Shown here piece after piece: positions 33,692-42,264 of a stretch of DNA of 64,000 nt (the stretch's first letter is position 1; each line of letters opens with the position of its first letter). Source of the DNA: Ardenticatenaceae bacterium. GTDB lineage: Bacteria > Chloroflexota > Anaerolineae > Promineifilales > Promineifilaceae. Position numbers and translations under genes: made by a program. The notes beneath the pieces are model-generated. The model worked only from the letters and a program-made list of their open reading frames with translations. It had not been told where the DNA came from and searched no databases. The stretch covers positions 186,001-250,000 of the forward strand of contig JACKBX010000007.1 of NCBI GenBank assembly GCA_020634375.1, written 5' to 3'.

Positions 33692-34497
33692 TGTGCGAAG
33701 TTGAGCACATTTTGAGCCAAACGACACCGGTCGTCAGCCGTTTGCATAAGTGTGTTTACACACAGGGTTGTGATGCCTGCATGATCCAGTTCTACCGCTT
33801 GTTGTAGGTCGTATATGAAGCCGTCAATGAGATCACCGTAGTGATTGGCAACGGCCGTCACTGCCACATCCATCCCCATCCCCTGCATCATCTTCCCTAA
33901 GGTTTCGTCAAGCATAGGGGCAACGGCAATCACTGCTTGTGGGATGTCCTCCAGCATGGCGCGAATGGGGTAGACGTTGAGAATAGGGTCAATGCTCACA
34001 AATGGGTTAGATGGAGCAATAATCACCAAATCGGCGCGTTCCAGGCGCTTCATCACCTGAGGCGTGGCTCGTGCATTGTCGGGAAAGCGCATCTGGGCGA
34101 CGGCAGGGCTGTCTTCTTGCGTAAACCAGGCGTGGACGGAAAGGGTACGGCCGTCTGCGGTCACAATTTCCGTCGGCACAGGATGGTCGCTCATGGGCAG
34201 CAAGTTGTGCTGGATGTGGACTTGCTGACAAAGGTAGTGGGTAACGGCCGTTAACGACCTCCCCTCCGCCAACCATTGCGAACGCAGCGAATACCAGCTC
34301 TCAGCCTCGCGCTCCGCATTCACACCCGCCAACATCGCCATCACCGCGTCCAGATCGGGGCAAACCAACAACCCAGACTGGCGAAAATCATCGCCAGTAT
34401 TCACGACAATGGTTAATTCCGCAGGCGACAGAATTTGTGCCAGGCCATCAGCCAGTTTCGCACCGCCCGTCCCCCCGGCCAAACAAACGACGTTCAT
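33667..34497 (-). CDS. cofD: 2-phospho-L-lactate transferase, shortened (F420 biosynthesis)
   Basis: Protein of 276 residues. It starts MNVVCLAGGTGGAKLADGLA and has VVNTGDDF, PDLDAVMAMLAG, PMSDHPVPTEIVT and IIAPSNPFVSIDPIL, all typical of CofD, which joins a phospho-lactate-type unit to the deazaflavin Fo. It is about 35 residues shorter than usual: after PDLDAVMAMLAG the segment that normally contains WFxLGDRDLATH is replaced by SWYSLRSQWLAEG. It is either a natural short form or has lost part of its Fo site. ATG overlaps the previous stop as ATGA, so translation is coupled to the M20 gene. Confidence 0.85.
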   Translation of the reverse strand: MNVVCLAGGTGGAKLADGLAQILSPAELTIVVNTGDDFRQSGLLVCPDLDAVMAMLAGVNAEREAESWYSLRSQWLAEGRSLTAVTHYLCQQVHIQHNLLPMSDHPVPTEIVTADGRTLSVHAWFTQEDSPAVAQMRFPDNARATPQVMKRLERADLVIIAPSNPFVSIDPILNVYPIRAMLEDIPQAVIAVAPMLDETLGKMMQGMGMDVAVTAVANHYGDLIDGFIYDLQQAVELDHAGITTLCVNTLMQTADDRCRLAQNVLNFAQQFVIHNS

Positions 34498-35681
34498 GCG
34501 TTATTCTTCATCACATAATTGGCAGCGGCGTTTGCCATCACAGCGACGCCATCAACCAACGCCCGCTCATCAAAATTAAACTTGGGGTGGTGATGCGGGT
34601 AATCAAACCCCAATTCCTCGTTTTGTCCCCCCACAAAGAAATAACAACCCGGCACCTCTTCCAACATGTAACCCATATCTTCAGAAGCCATCGTGCGCTC
34701 ATCCAAAATATTTTCTTCACCCATGACATGTGCAGCGGCGTCGTAAACGGCCGTTGTCGGTTCCTCGGCATTATTCACAGCCGCCACAATTGCCAGCGTC
34801 TCCATGTGTGCTTCACAGCTAAAGGCCGTCGCCATGTTAACGGCCATTTCCAAAATACGGCGGTAAGTCTGACGATGTAATTCCTCGTTATAACTACGCA
34901 CCGTGCCTTTCAACATCGCCTTATCAGGAATGACGTTGAAGGTTGTACCGGCGGAAAACTGCCCGATGGAAACCACCACGCTGTCCTGCGGATTTGTATT
35001 GCGGCTGACAATGCTCTGCAACGCTGTAACAATATGTGCCGCCGCCAGAATCGGGTCATTGGCCTGGTGCGGCGCAGCGCCATGCCCGCCCCGCCCTTGC
35101 ACCGTAATCGAAAAAACACTAGAGGAGGCCATGACCGGGCCGCTGCGCACGCGCACTTTGCCATAAGGGGTAGCCGTCCATACGTGCATGGCAAAAGCAA
35201 CATCCGGGCGGGGATTTTCCAACACACCATCCGCGATCATGGCAAATGCCCCGCCTAACCCTTCCTCGGCAGGCTGAAAAACAAACTTGAGTGTCCCGGC
35301 AATTTGGTCTTGATATTTGGTCATGATGCGGGCCAGGGTCAGGCCCATAGCGGTATGCCCATCATGCCCACAGGCGTGCATCACACCGGGATTTTGCGAA
35401 GCGTAAGGAATGTCGCTTTCTTCCTGGATGGGCAGCGCATCCATATCAAAACGCATCATCACCACTGGGCCGGGTTTTGCTCCTTCTAGCAAGCCAACGA
35501 CGCCGGTCTGGCCGACGCCGCGCTGTACTTCCATGCCCAAGCCAGCCAAAGTATCGGCCACAATACCTGACGTGCGGTGTTCTTGGAATCCTAGTTCGGG
35601 GTGCATATGGAAGTCGCGTCGTAAAGCGACCATGTCGTCAAATAGTGCCTGGGCTTCTTGTTTGAAATCGGGTCGTGTCAT
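34494..35681 (-). CDS. M20-family amidohydrolase
   Basis: Protein of 395 residues of the M20D family (N-acyl-amino acid amidohydrolase, IAA-amino acid hydrolase, HipO). It has RRDFHMHPELGFQEHRT, MMRFDMDALPIQEE, HACGHDGHTAMGLTLA (metal ligands), QPAEEGLGGA with the catalytic Glu, and a C-terminal HHHPKFNFDE. It should hydrolyse N-acyl amino acids using zinc. First gene of an operon with cofD and an F420 oxidoreductase; a direct link with F420 is not obvious. Confidence 0.88.
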   Translation of the reverse strand: MTRPDFKQEAQALFDDMVALRRDFHMHPELGFQEHRTSGIVADTLAGLGMEVQRGVGQTGVVGLLEGAKPGPVVMMRFDMDALPIQEESDIPYASQNPGVMHACGHDGHTAMGLTLARIMTKYQDQIAGTLKFVFQPAEEGLGGAFAMIADGVLENPRPDVAFAMHVWTATPYGKVRVRSGPVMASSSVFSITVQGRGGHGAAPHQANDPILAAAHIVTALQSIVSRNTNPQDSVVVSIGQFSAGTTFNVIPDKAMLKGTVRSYNEELHRQTYRRILEMAVNMATAFSCEAHMETLAIVAAVNNAEEPTTAVYDAAAHVMGEENILDERTMASEDMGYMLEEVPGCYFFVGGQNEELGFDYPHHHPKFNFDERALVDGVAVMANAAANYVMKNNA

Positions 35682-35746
35682 GTTGTTAGTTACCGTTATC
35701 TAACCGGTAATCTCCTCTTCGATGTGGTAAGAGTGCTGTAGGCAAA

Positions 35747-38005
35747 TTATACCGTATTTTTGTGGTGTGCCTCGATTGGCTTGCCGATAGCGTAAAGCAC
35801 GGCCGTTTCCCATGTCACAACCTGGTCTTGCAGTTGCCGCACATATAATTTCGAGACTTGCTGCACGGCCGTTGCGCTCAATCCGGCGGCTTGCAAACGC
35901 TGACCATAACTGGGTCGCTCTGCTCTACCATCAAGCGCAAACCAACGCTGTAAATGCGCTGACGTCATCTGCCGCTGCTCGGTTTGCCGTTCTAAGTGAG
36001 TTTGCACAGCAAAATTGGCCGTTTCCAACCAGGCCGTCACATCCCCCTCATCCCAATTCACCAGCGAGTCAGTTTCATCGTGGTAAATGGCCTCCTCGGC
36101 AGCAGCCACTTTGTCACGCAGAGCGGCATCGGGCCACTGCACCAGATTGTACAAGCGCTGCGTGTGCCGAGGGACGGTTTGAATGAGGCAGAGACGGCCG
36201 TCATCTGCCAACCAACCCGCCAAATTGCCAATGGTCAATTGCCAATCGTCAATAGCCAATTGCAAGAGGTTGCGGGCGAGGATGCGGTCGAACTCCAAGT
36301 TGGTTTCACTGCGCAGTTCGAGTAAGTAGTTTAGTTCGGAGGGGGAGCCAATGAGGATAGACGGCCGTTCCAATTCTGGCAGCTTCTCCGCCATCTGACG
36401 TAACGCTTCACCCGCCGCTGCATCCGCAGCCAATGCCCACACGCCGCCCTCCGGGGCGCGGCGCACCGCCTCCCACGTCAGCAGCCCACTGCCCGCATTC
36501 ACATCCAGCAACAAATGATGCCGCTGCACGGCCGCCAACTCAAACAGCCGTTCCCGCTGATGCGCCAGATTCTCCCCCACCCGCGAAATTGTGCGCTGCA
36601 ACCACGCATCTTTCGCCTTGTTTTCGGGACTGGTCGAAAGAATCTCGCCAATCTCCAATCCCCAATCATCAGTCTCCAACATGGCTGCCAACTGCGCCTC
36701 GCGCCGCCGCGCCACCTCGTCCCGAATCTGCCGCTCGTACCCCTGGTCACTGGGCTGATAGAAGAGCTTGCCCTGCAAACTTTGCGGCAGATATTGCTGC
36801 GCCACCCAATGGTCACGGTAGGCGTGCGGGTACAAATAGCCTTCGCCGTGCCCGAAGCCTTCTTTATCGCGGTTGCCATCCTTCAAATGATTGGGCACGT
36901 CGGATTCCCGCTCTTTTTCGACGGCCGCCAGCGCATCAAAAAAGGCGAAGGCGCTGTTGGATTTGGGCGCGGTTGCCAGGTAGGTGGCGGCCAGTGCCAG
37001 ATGAAATCGACCTTCGGGCATACCGATGCGCTCGAACGCTTCCCAACAACTCATGACCACGCCCATCGCTTGGGGATCGGCCATACCCACATCTTCCCCG
37101 GCCAAAATGCCCATGCGCCGGAAGATAAAGCGCGGGTCTTCGCCAGCGTAAATCATCTTCGCCATCCAGTAGAGGGCAGCGTCGGGGTCAGAACCGCGCA
37201 GGCTTTTGATGAAGGCGGAGATGGTGTCGTAATGGACGTCGCCTTCTTTATCGTAGAGGACGGCGCGGCGTTGGATGGATTCTTCGGCGACGGCGAGGGT
37301 GATGTGGATACGGCCGTCCTCCCCGCGCCCCGTCGTTTCCACAGCCAATTCCAGAGCATTCAACACACCACGCGCATCACCATTGGCAACATCCACCAAA
37401 TGCGCCAGGGCATCGTCGTCAATGTGGACAGGTAACGCCCCGTAGCCGCGCTCTGCATCTGCCAGGGCTTGCCGCGCAATTTGCAGCAAGTCATCCTCAG
37501 TCAGCGGTTTGAGCTGGAAGATGCGGCTGCGGCTGACCAGTGCCTTATTTACTTCAAAATACGGGTTTTCGGTGGTTGCGCCAATGAGAATGATGGTTCC
37601 GTTTTCAACGTGAGGCAGCAAAGCATCTTGTTGGGCTTTGTTCCAGCGATGCACCTCATCCACAAAGAGGGTGGTGCGCTGCCCATACAATTCGCGCCGC
37701 TCCAGGGCGCTGGCGATTGCTTCGCGGATTTCTTTGACGCCAGCGAGAACGGCATTGATGGTGATGAAATGGCTCTGTGTGCTGTTGGCGATGACCATCG
37801 CCAGGGTGGTTTTACCGGTTCCGGGTGGGCCGTAGAAAATGAGGCTGGAAAGCTGATCGGCCTGAATGGCGCGGCGCAGCAGCCGACCTGGCCCAACGAT
37901 GTGCTGCTGCCCCGCGTATTCATCGAGGGTACGGGGGCGCATGCGGTGAGCGAGTGGGGCTTCCTGCTGAATTTGGGCTTGACGGCCGTGCTTGAACAAA
38001 TCCAT
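35747..38005 (-). CDS. rarA: RarA/MgsA AAA ATPase fused to a methyltransferase-like domain
   Basis: Protein of 752 residues. Residues 1-440 are the replication-associated recombination ATPase RarA: MRPRTLDEYAGQQHIVGPG, FYGPPGTGKTTLAM (Walker A), LFVDEVHRWNKAQQD (Walker B), IGATTENPYFEVN (sensor 1). The rest contains LLLDVNAGSGLLTWEAVRRA, motif I of SAM-dependent methyltransferases. This RarA-unknown-domain fusion is known from cyanobacteria. Two intergenic-type repeats are translated in frame, giving DDWGLEIGEI at the domain junction and AIDDWQLTIGN within the second domain. RarA acts on stalled replication forks. Confidence 0.87.
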   Translation of the reverse strand: MDLFKHGRQAQIQQEAPLAHRMRPRTLDEYAGQQHIVGPGRLLRRAIQADQLSSLIFYGPPGTGKTTLAMVIANSTQSHFITINAVLAGVKEIREAIASALERRELYGQRTTLFVDEVHRWNKAQQDALLPHVENGTIILIGATTENPYFEVNKALVSRSRIFQLKPLTEDDLLQIARQALADAERGYGALPVHIDDDALAHLVDVANGDARGVLNALELAVETTGRGEDGRIHITLAVAEESIQRRAVLYDKEGDVHYDTISAFIKSLRGSDPDAALYWMAKMIYAGEDPRFIFRRMGILAGEDVGMADPQAMGVVMSCWEAFERIGMPEGRFHLALAATYLATAPKSNSAFAFFDALAAVEKERESDVPNHLKDGNRDKEGFGHGEGYLYPHAYRDHWVAQQYLPQSLQGKLFYQPSDQGYERQIRDEVARRREAQLAAMLETDDWGLEIGEILSTSPENKAKDAWLQRTISRVGENLAHQRERLFELAAVQRHHLLLDVNAGSGLLTWEAVRRAPEGGVWALAADAAAGEALRQMAEKLPELERPSILIGSPSELNYLLELRSETNLEFDRILARNLLQLAIDDWQLTIGNLAGWLADDGRLCLIQTVPRHTQRLYNLVQWPDAALRDKVAAAEEAIYHDETDSLVNWDEGDVTAWLETANFAVQTHLERQTEQRQMTSAHLQRWFALDGRAERPSYGQRLQAAGLSATAVQQVSKLYVRQLQDQVVTWETAVLYAIGKPIEAHHKNTV
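36221..36265. repeat. Period-7 repeat inside the rarA fusion gene (copy A)
   Basis: Variants of AATTGCC/GGTCAAT within the coding region, encoding AIDDWQLTIGNLAGW on the minus strand. It shares a 16-base word with the intergenic repeat at 508-587, and the peptide IDHWQLTI can be read there too. Confidence 0.85.
36641..36680. repeat. Period-7 repeat inside the rarA fusion gene (copy B)
   Basis: On the minus strand GATGATT GGGGATT GGAGATT GGCGAGA, four units of 7 bases, encoding DDWGLEIGEI. It lies between the AAA and methyltransferase-like parts, so it may be a linker acquired as a repeat insertion. Confidence 0.8.
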
Positions 38006-38030
38006 GCCCGCATTGTAGCCAGTTTATGGG

Positions 38031-38061
38031 GAAAACAAAAGCCCCAGCGAGGGGCTGGGGC
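38031..38061 (-). terminator. Intrinsic terminator of the lipoprotein gene
   Basis: On the minus strand GCCCCAGC, five-base loop, GCTGGGGC, followed by TTTTGTTTT. It is 28 bases after the stop at 38089. Confidence 0.9.
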
Positions 38062-38088
38062 ATCTTGACGGGTGTTCCTTGTTAACTG

Positions 38089-38616
38089 TTAATTGTTCTC
38101 GCTGGGAGCCACGTTGTCAACGCTCAATTCAAAGGTATCGGTCAGCCCATTCACATCCACAGTGTACTTTCCGGCGGGCAAACCAAGCACATCCAGCGAA
38201 ATAGTTTCCTCAAAGAAGGAAACGACTTGAGTACACATGCGATCTGCCGGCCGAGTGGTTTGCACCGTGACGTAGAAAGTGTCTTTGACTTGTTCCACTT
38301 GTACGGGGCCAAAGCTCGTGCAGCCATCGGACAAAATACCGCCAACCTGTACATTTATCTGTACTGGGAATGATTCTAAAATCAGCACCTGCATTCCATT
38401 TAACACGGCTTCTTTGATAACGGTATCCTCTTTTATTTCGGTGGTGGGTTCAGGGCGAACGGCCGTATCATCGCTGCTTACCGGATTATCATGGGCTGGT
38501 TCTGCCTGACCCGCGTCTGGCTGATCGTTGGTGGTGAGGTTCTCATCTGTTGCCGGGGTACAGGCAGCTAATGTTACTAGTAAAAAGAATATGCTTATTA
38601 AAGTTTTGATTTTCAT
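38089..38616 (-). CDS. Exported lipoprotein
   Basis: Protein of 175 residues. Lipoprotein signal LISIFFLLVTLAAC, acidic Pro/Thr/Asp linker (about 20-60), then a domain of roughly 110 residues with two Cys (GCTSFG and MCTQVV) that may form a disulfide, and a beta-rich end LPAGKYTVDVNGLTDTFEL, which looks like an Ig or CARDB-type fold. ATG 38616 follows GAAGGAGAACCA. Function unknown; probably an envelope-attached binding protein. Confidence 0.75.
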   Translation of the reverse strand: MKIKTLISIFFLLVTLAACTPATDENLTTNDQPDAGQAEPAHDNPVSSDDTAVRPEPTTEIKEDTVIKEAVLNGMQVLILESFPVQINVQVGGILSDGCTSFGPVQVEQVKDTFYVTVQTTRPADRMCTQVVSFFEETISLDVLGLPAGKYTVDVNGLTDTFELSVDNVAPSENN

Positions 38617-38707
38617 TGGTTCTCCTTCGTCGTTTTGAATTGACACCTGTATAACGAAGGAACGGCCGTATTGGTTCCAATTAGGATGGGGCAAACTGGA
38701 AAGGGGG

Positions 38708-39313
38708 CTAATAATCGAGGATTTGCGCGGCAAGGGAGCGCTTATCGCCCTTCTCATTGCTGCGTCGTTTTTCATGCCATTCATTCCGCGCCTTATCAAT
38801 AGCGCGGCTCAGATTCATCCAATCTTCGACAACAATAAGCAAGCCCGGGCGCATAGGGCTAAAAAGGAGACGGGAGAACCAAAGTCGGCGGCGTGTGAAT
38901 GCGCGGGGAAAACTGTTCATTTCTACAAAGACACAGGTCAGGTGGTAAAACGGCTCTACCATAGCCCAATCCTGCCCTTTTAATGATTCGCGGGAGAAGT
39001 GTTTGGCTATTTTGGTGGTGGTAGCGGTGTCGATACGGCCGTAACTAATCTTCACCTTTCGCAACGGCCCACGCAGAACTAAACTTTCAGGTCGTACAAA
39101 CAAAGCGGCACGACGCATCAGCAGTCCATAATACAACCACAGCAGCGCCACCACAGCAGCAGCGGCCCATACTGCATACCAGACTCGGCCCAACACGGGC
39201 TGCACAAACAAATCATATACGCCCAGAGCCAGGAAAATCACGCCCAACCACAGCAGTTTCCCACGAATGCGGCGACTAAGTTCCTGGTAAATGAGCAGCT
39301 TGAATTTTGACAT
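38708..39313 (-). CDS. Membrane protein with PH-like domain
   Basis: Protein of 201 residues with two N-terminal membrane helices (about 18-38 and 48-66), then a soluble segment ALFVRPESLVLRGPLRKVKI, typical of bacterial PH-like (YdbT/YcxB-type) domains, and a basic C-terminus. Function unknown. It follows the next upstream gene by 10 bases, so both are probably co-transcribed. Confidence 0.65.
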   Translation of the reverse strand: MSKFKLLIYQELSRRIRGKLLWLGVIFLALGVYDLFVQPVLGRVWYAVWAAAAVVALLWLYYGLLMRRAALFVRPESLVLRGPLRKVKISYGRIDTATTTKIAKHFSRESLKGQDWAMVEPFYHLTCVFVEMNSFPRAFTRRRLWFSRLLFSPMRPGLLIVVEDWMNLSRAIDKARNEWHEKRRSNEKGDKRSLAAQILDY

Positions 39314-39323
39314 GATGGTGTTG

Positions 39324-39641
39324 CTAAAATTGAAAACCGCCGCGATAGGGAATCACTTTATAGTTAAAATCCGCCACAAATTCCCCCAACTGTTCATTCA
39401 AATCATGCCAGCTTTCACTAGATAGCAAAGCATCCACCGCTTGACGATCACGGCAGACAAAGCCCAACAGCCGATTTGGCATAGCCCCATAAGCTGTATG
39501 CCACGCTTCACTCATCTGAAAACCCATGCCCTGCATTGTCGGCACATACTGCCCCATCAAAAACTGGTAATAATCTTGCATGGCATTGGTGCTAATTTCG
39601 TAGCTGAGTAATAATTTGTATCCTTGTGTTGGTTCGTCCAT
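39324..39641 (-). CDS. Small hypothetical protein
   Basis: Protein of 105 residues, LLLSYEISTNAMQDYYQFLM to the end YKVIPYRGGFQF. The pattern of an alpha+beta fold with conserved Trp (AWHTAYG, SWHDLNE) recalls dimeric ferredoxin-like barrel proteins, but I do not recognise a family. It is in line with the PH-like gene downstream. Confidence 0.6.
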   Translation of the reverse strand: MDEPTQGYKLLLSYEISTNAMQDYYQFLMGQYVPTMQGMGFQMSEAWHTAYGAMPNRLLGFVCRDRQAVDALLSSESWHDLNEQLGEFVADFNYKVIPYRGGFQF

Positions 39642-39687
39642 ATGCCCATTATACCGTTGACTGTCTACAGGTGCAGAGTTCCCACGC

Positions 39688-41427
39688 TTAATTGACCGCT
39701 TCCTCAACCAGTGGGACGGTAAAGGTAAAGCGGCTTCCTTTCCCTAATTGGCTGACAAAGCTAATTTCTCCACCTTGCGCTTCGACCATTTTCTTCACAA
39801 TAGACAAGCCAAGTCCCCACCCTTGCTGCTCACGTACCTCGCGGCTTTCTGCACGGAAAAATTGGGTAAATAATTTTGCCTGGTCTTCCTCAGAAATGCC
39901 TACGCCATTATCCATGACGGAAACGGTGAGGAAACGGCCGTTCTGCTGTGCCTTCACCAGTATATGCCCGCGCTCCTGCGTATACTTATGCGCATTACTC
40001 ATCAAATTAGAAAGTACCTGGCTGATCCGTGCCGGGTCTGCGTGTACCGGGGGCAAATCGGAGGGCACCTCAAGCGTCAAACGCTGTTGGCGACCAGCAA
40101 TCGCTTCTTGCAAACTCTCAGACACATCCTCCACCACATCCTGCACATAAAAATCACGCATTTCAAACTTCATACGGCCGCTTTCAATGCGATTAATATC
40201 CGACAAGTCACTAATCAGGCGATTCATGCGATTCAGGTTACGGCGAATGACCTCCATAAATTGCTTCTGCTGATCATTCAATTCACCCGTCATCCCACTC
40301 ACCATCAAATCCGTGTACCCCTTGATGGACGTCATGGGGAGGCGCAGTTCATGCGTCACCAACGAAACAAACTCACTCTTTGCCTTGTTCGCTGCGTGAA
40401 TTTCTTCATACAAGCGCGAATTCTCCAACGCAACGGCCGCACGATCCGCCAACCGCTCTACAAATTCCACATCATCCTGAGCAATCGCATTAAGCCGATG
40501 ACTCTCTAACGTAATCAGCCCGGTGATCGTCCCTTCACGTTTCACCGGCACAACAAGCTGGACACGAGATGGCGAGCCATCAATAGACTGCGCCAGCGTG
40601 ACATCGCGGGTGACAATCGACTCCCCCTGCGCCAACACTTGCGCCAGAATTGGATGCGTGGCCGGAACTACCCCGCCATCCTCAATTTCGTGGCTCCCCT
40701 TGTGCGCCAACAAACGCAACACCCTTTCGTCTGTCTCCTCGACCTGCTCCATCAAGCCAATAGAGCCGCCATCTGCTTCCGTATGCGCCAAAGCCCAATC
40801 CAACGCCAACCCCAACACGCGGTTCAGATCTAACGACTTGTTAAGCTGCTGGTCAAGGCGCTGAAACAAAGACAACTCTTGCACACGCCGGTCAAGTGCC
40901 TGATCCGTTTGCGTAAACAGGCGGGCATTTTCAATGGCAATCGCAGCCTGATTTGCAAACGTAATCAACAAATCCAGGTCTTCCTGCTGGAACACACCGC
41001 TGAACAGGCGGTTATCCACGTAGGCTGCACCAATAGTGCGCCCCCGCGCCCGTAACGGTGCGCACATGATAGAGCGAAGTTGGTAGCCCACCACACTTTG
41101 TTGACCGGAAAAACGCTCATCTTCCTGAGCGTTGTTGGTAAGAATGCCTTCACCAGTAACGGCCGCTTGCTCCACCACAGTGCGGCTAATTTCCATTTGG
41201 CTGCCATCAATCGTTTCCTGATCCACATTGCGGGCTGCCATCACCTTCAATTGGTTCGTCACATCATCAAACAAAACCAGGAAACTGCGTTCTGCCCCCG
41301 TCAGTTTGATAATGGCGTCCATAACCTGATTCAGCACTTCGGATAAATCCAGTGATGTGCCAAGTTGAGAACTCACTTCGTACAAAGCAGCTAACCGGGC
41401 TTGTTGATTCTTTGTTTGCTCACTCAT
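39688..41427 (-). CDS. Sensor histidine kinase with two GAF domains
   Basis: Protein of 579 residues and no membrane segments. Two GAF domains lie at about 8-165 and 180-345 (the first with IMCAPLRARGRTIGAAYVDN). Then the kinase core: phospho-acceptor VTHELRLPMTSIKGY (H box), NLMSNAHKY (N box), DNGVGISEED (G1), GWGLGLSIVKKMVEAQGG (G2). A cytoplasmic stimulus sensed by the GAF domains is likely. No response regulator is adjacent, so it is an orphan kinase. Start ATG 41427; an ATG two codons earlier is also possible. Confidence 0.9.
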   Translation of the reverse strand: MSEQTKNQQARLAALYEVSSQLGTSLDLSEVLNQVMDAIIKLTGAERSFLVLFDDVTNQLKVMAARNVDQETIDGSQMEISRTVVEQAAVTGEGILTNNAQEDERFSGQQSVVGYQLRSIMCAPLRARGRTIGAAYVDNRLFSGVFQQEDLDLLITFANQAAIAIENARLFTQTDQALDRRVQELSLFQRLDQQLNKSLDLNRVLGLALDWALAHTEADGGSIGLMEQVEETDERVLRLLAHKGSHEIEDGGVVPATHPILAQVLAQGESIVTRDVTLAQSIDGSPSRVQLVVPVKREGTITGLITLESHRLNAIAQDDVEFVERLADRAAVALENSRLYEEIHAANKAKSEFVSLVTHELRLPMTSIKGYTDLMVSGMTGELNDQQKQFMEVIRRNLNRMNRLISDLSDINRIESGRMKFEMRDFYVQDVVEDVSESLQEAIAGRQQRLTLEVPSDLPPVHADPARISQVLSNLMSNAHKYTQERGHILVKAQQNGRFLTVSVMDNGVGISEEDQAKLFTQFFRAESREVREQQGWGLGLSIVKKMVEAQGGEISFVSQLGKGSRFTFTVPLVEEAVN

Positions 41428-41446
41428 AAGCATCTCAATTGGGTGT

Positions 41447-41480
41447 AAAGCATGAAACGTGAAGCGTAAAACGTGAAGAA
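41447..41480. repeat. Short repeat GAAACGTGAAGCGTAAAACGTG
   Basis: Degenerate direct repeats of the word (A)AACGTGAAG lie in the gap between the nth and kinase genes. Weak member of the same intergenic repeat class. Confidence 0.5.
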
Positions 41481-41488
41481 ATAGCGCA

Positions 41489-42172
41489 TCATGGTTCGTG
41501 CTGGAAATAATTACATTCTGTTTGCAACGGACAAATTTCGCAGCGTGGACTGCGAGCACGACACACCTCACGGCCGTGTCGAATCAAATTCAAGTGCATG
41601 GCATAAAAGGTTTGTGGGCGATCTAATTGGGCAAAAATCTTATGCGCTTTTTCCGCGGAAACATGCGGGCCGATCAAGCCAAGACGCTGGGTAATGCGAT
41701 GAACGTGCGTGTCCACCGGAAAAGCAGGGCGGCCAAACGCAAACAGCAAAATGATAGCGGCCGTTTTGGGGCCAACTCCTTTGATGTGGGTCAGCCAATC
41801 GGCGGCCTCGTTTAGTGGCATATCTGCCAAAAAGTCCAGCGAAATGGCCCCGCGCTGCTCATACACGGTGCGCAGCGCCGCCTGGATGCGTGGGCCTTTT
41901 TGGTTTGCCAATCCTGCGGGGCGAATGGTTTCAATAACCTCGGCTTCCGGCGCATTCATCACGCTAAACCAATCAGGGTAATGCGCTTTCAGGGCATCAA
42001 ACCCTTTATCGCGGTTGGTGTCGGAGGTGGATTGTGACAAGATGGTGCTGACTAACTCGTCAACTGGGGGAAGGTGCTGCCGCCAGGTAGGCATTCCGTA
42101 GGCAGGCACCAGTTTCTCATATACGGTATCGTATTTTTGCAGCAGGGGGTCGCTCATACCTTTTTCAGTCAC
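41489..42172 (-). CDS. nth: Endonuclease III-like DNA glycosylase
   Basis: Protein of 227 residues of the HhH-GPD family. HhH hairpin IKGVGPKTAAIILLFAFGR with the catalytic Lys, then FPVDTHVHRI with the catalytic Asp. A [4Fe-4S] loop follows as C-x6-C-x2-C-x5-C (CRARSPRCEICPLQTEC). It should remove oxidised pyrimidines or related damage in base-excision repair. GTG 42172 and ATG 42157 are both possible starts. The gene precedes the histidine-kinase gene by 61 bases. Confidence 0.85.
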   Translation of the reverse strand: MTEKGMSDPLLQKYDTVYEKLVPAYGMPTWRQHLPPVDELVSTILSQSTSDTNRDKGFDALKAHYPDWFSVMNAPEAEVIETIRPAGLANQKGPRIQAALRTVYEQRGAISLDFLADMPLNEAADWLTHIKGVGPKTAAIILLFAFGRPAFPVDTHVHRITQRLGLIGPHVSAEKAHKIFAQLDRPQTFYAMHLNLIRHGREVCRARSPRCEICPLQTECNYFQHEP

Positions 42173-42264
42173 CCCGTTATTGTAAGGGATGCCTCTGTTC
42201 TACGCAGTGTGTCATGGGGAATTATGCGTGAAAATTTGCATGGGGCAAGGGAAGGGTGAAACTC

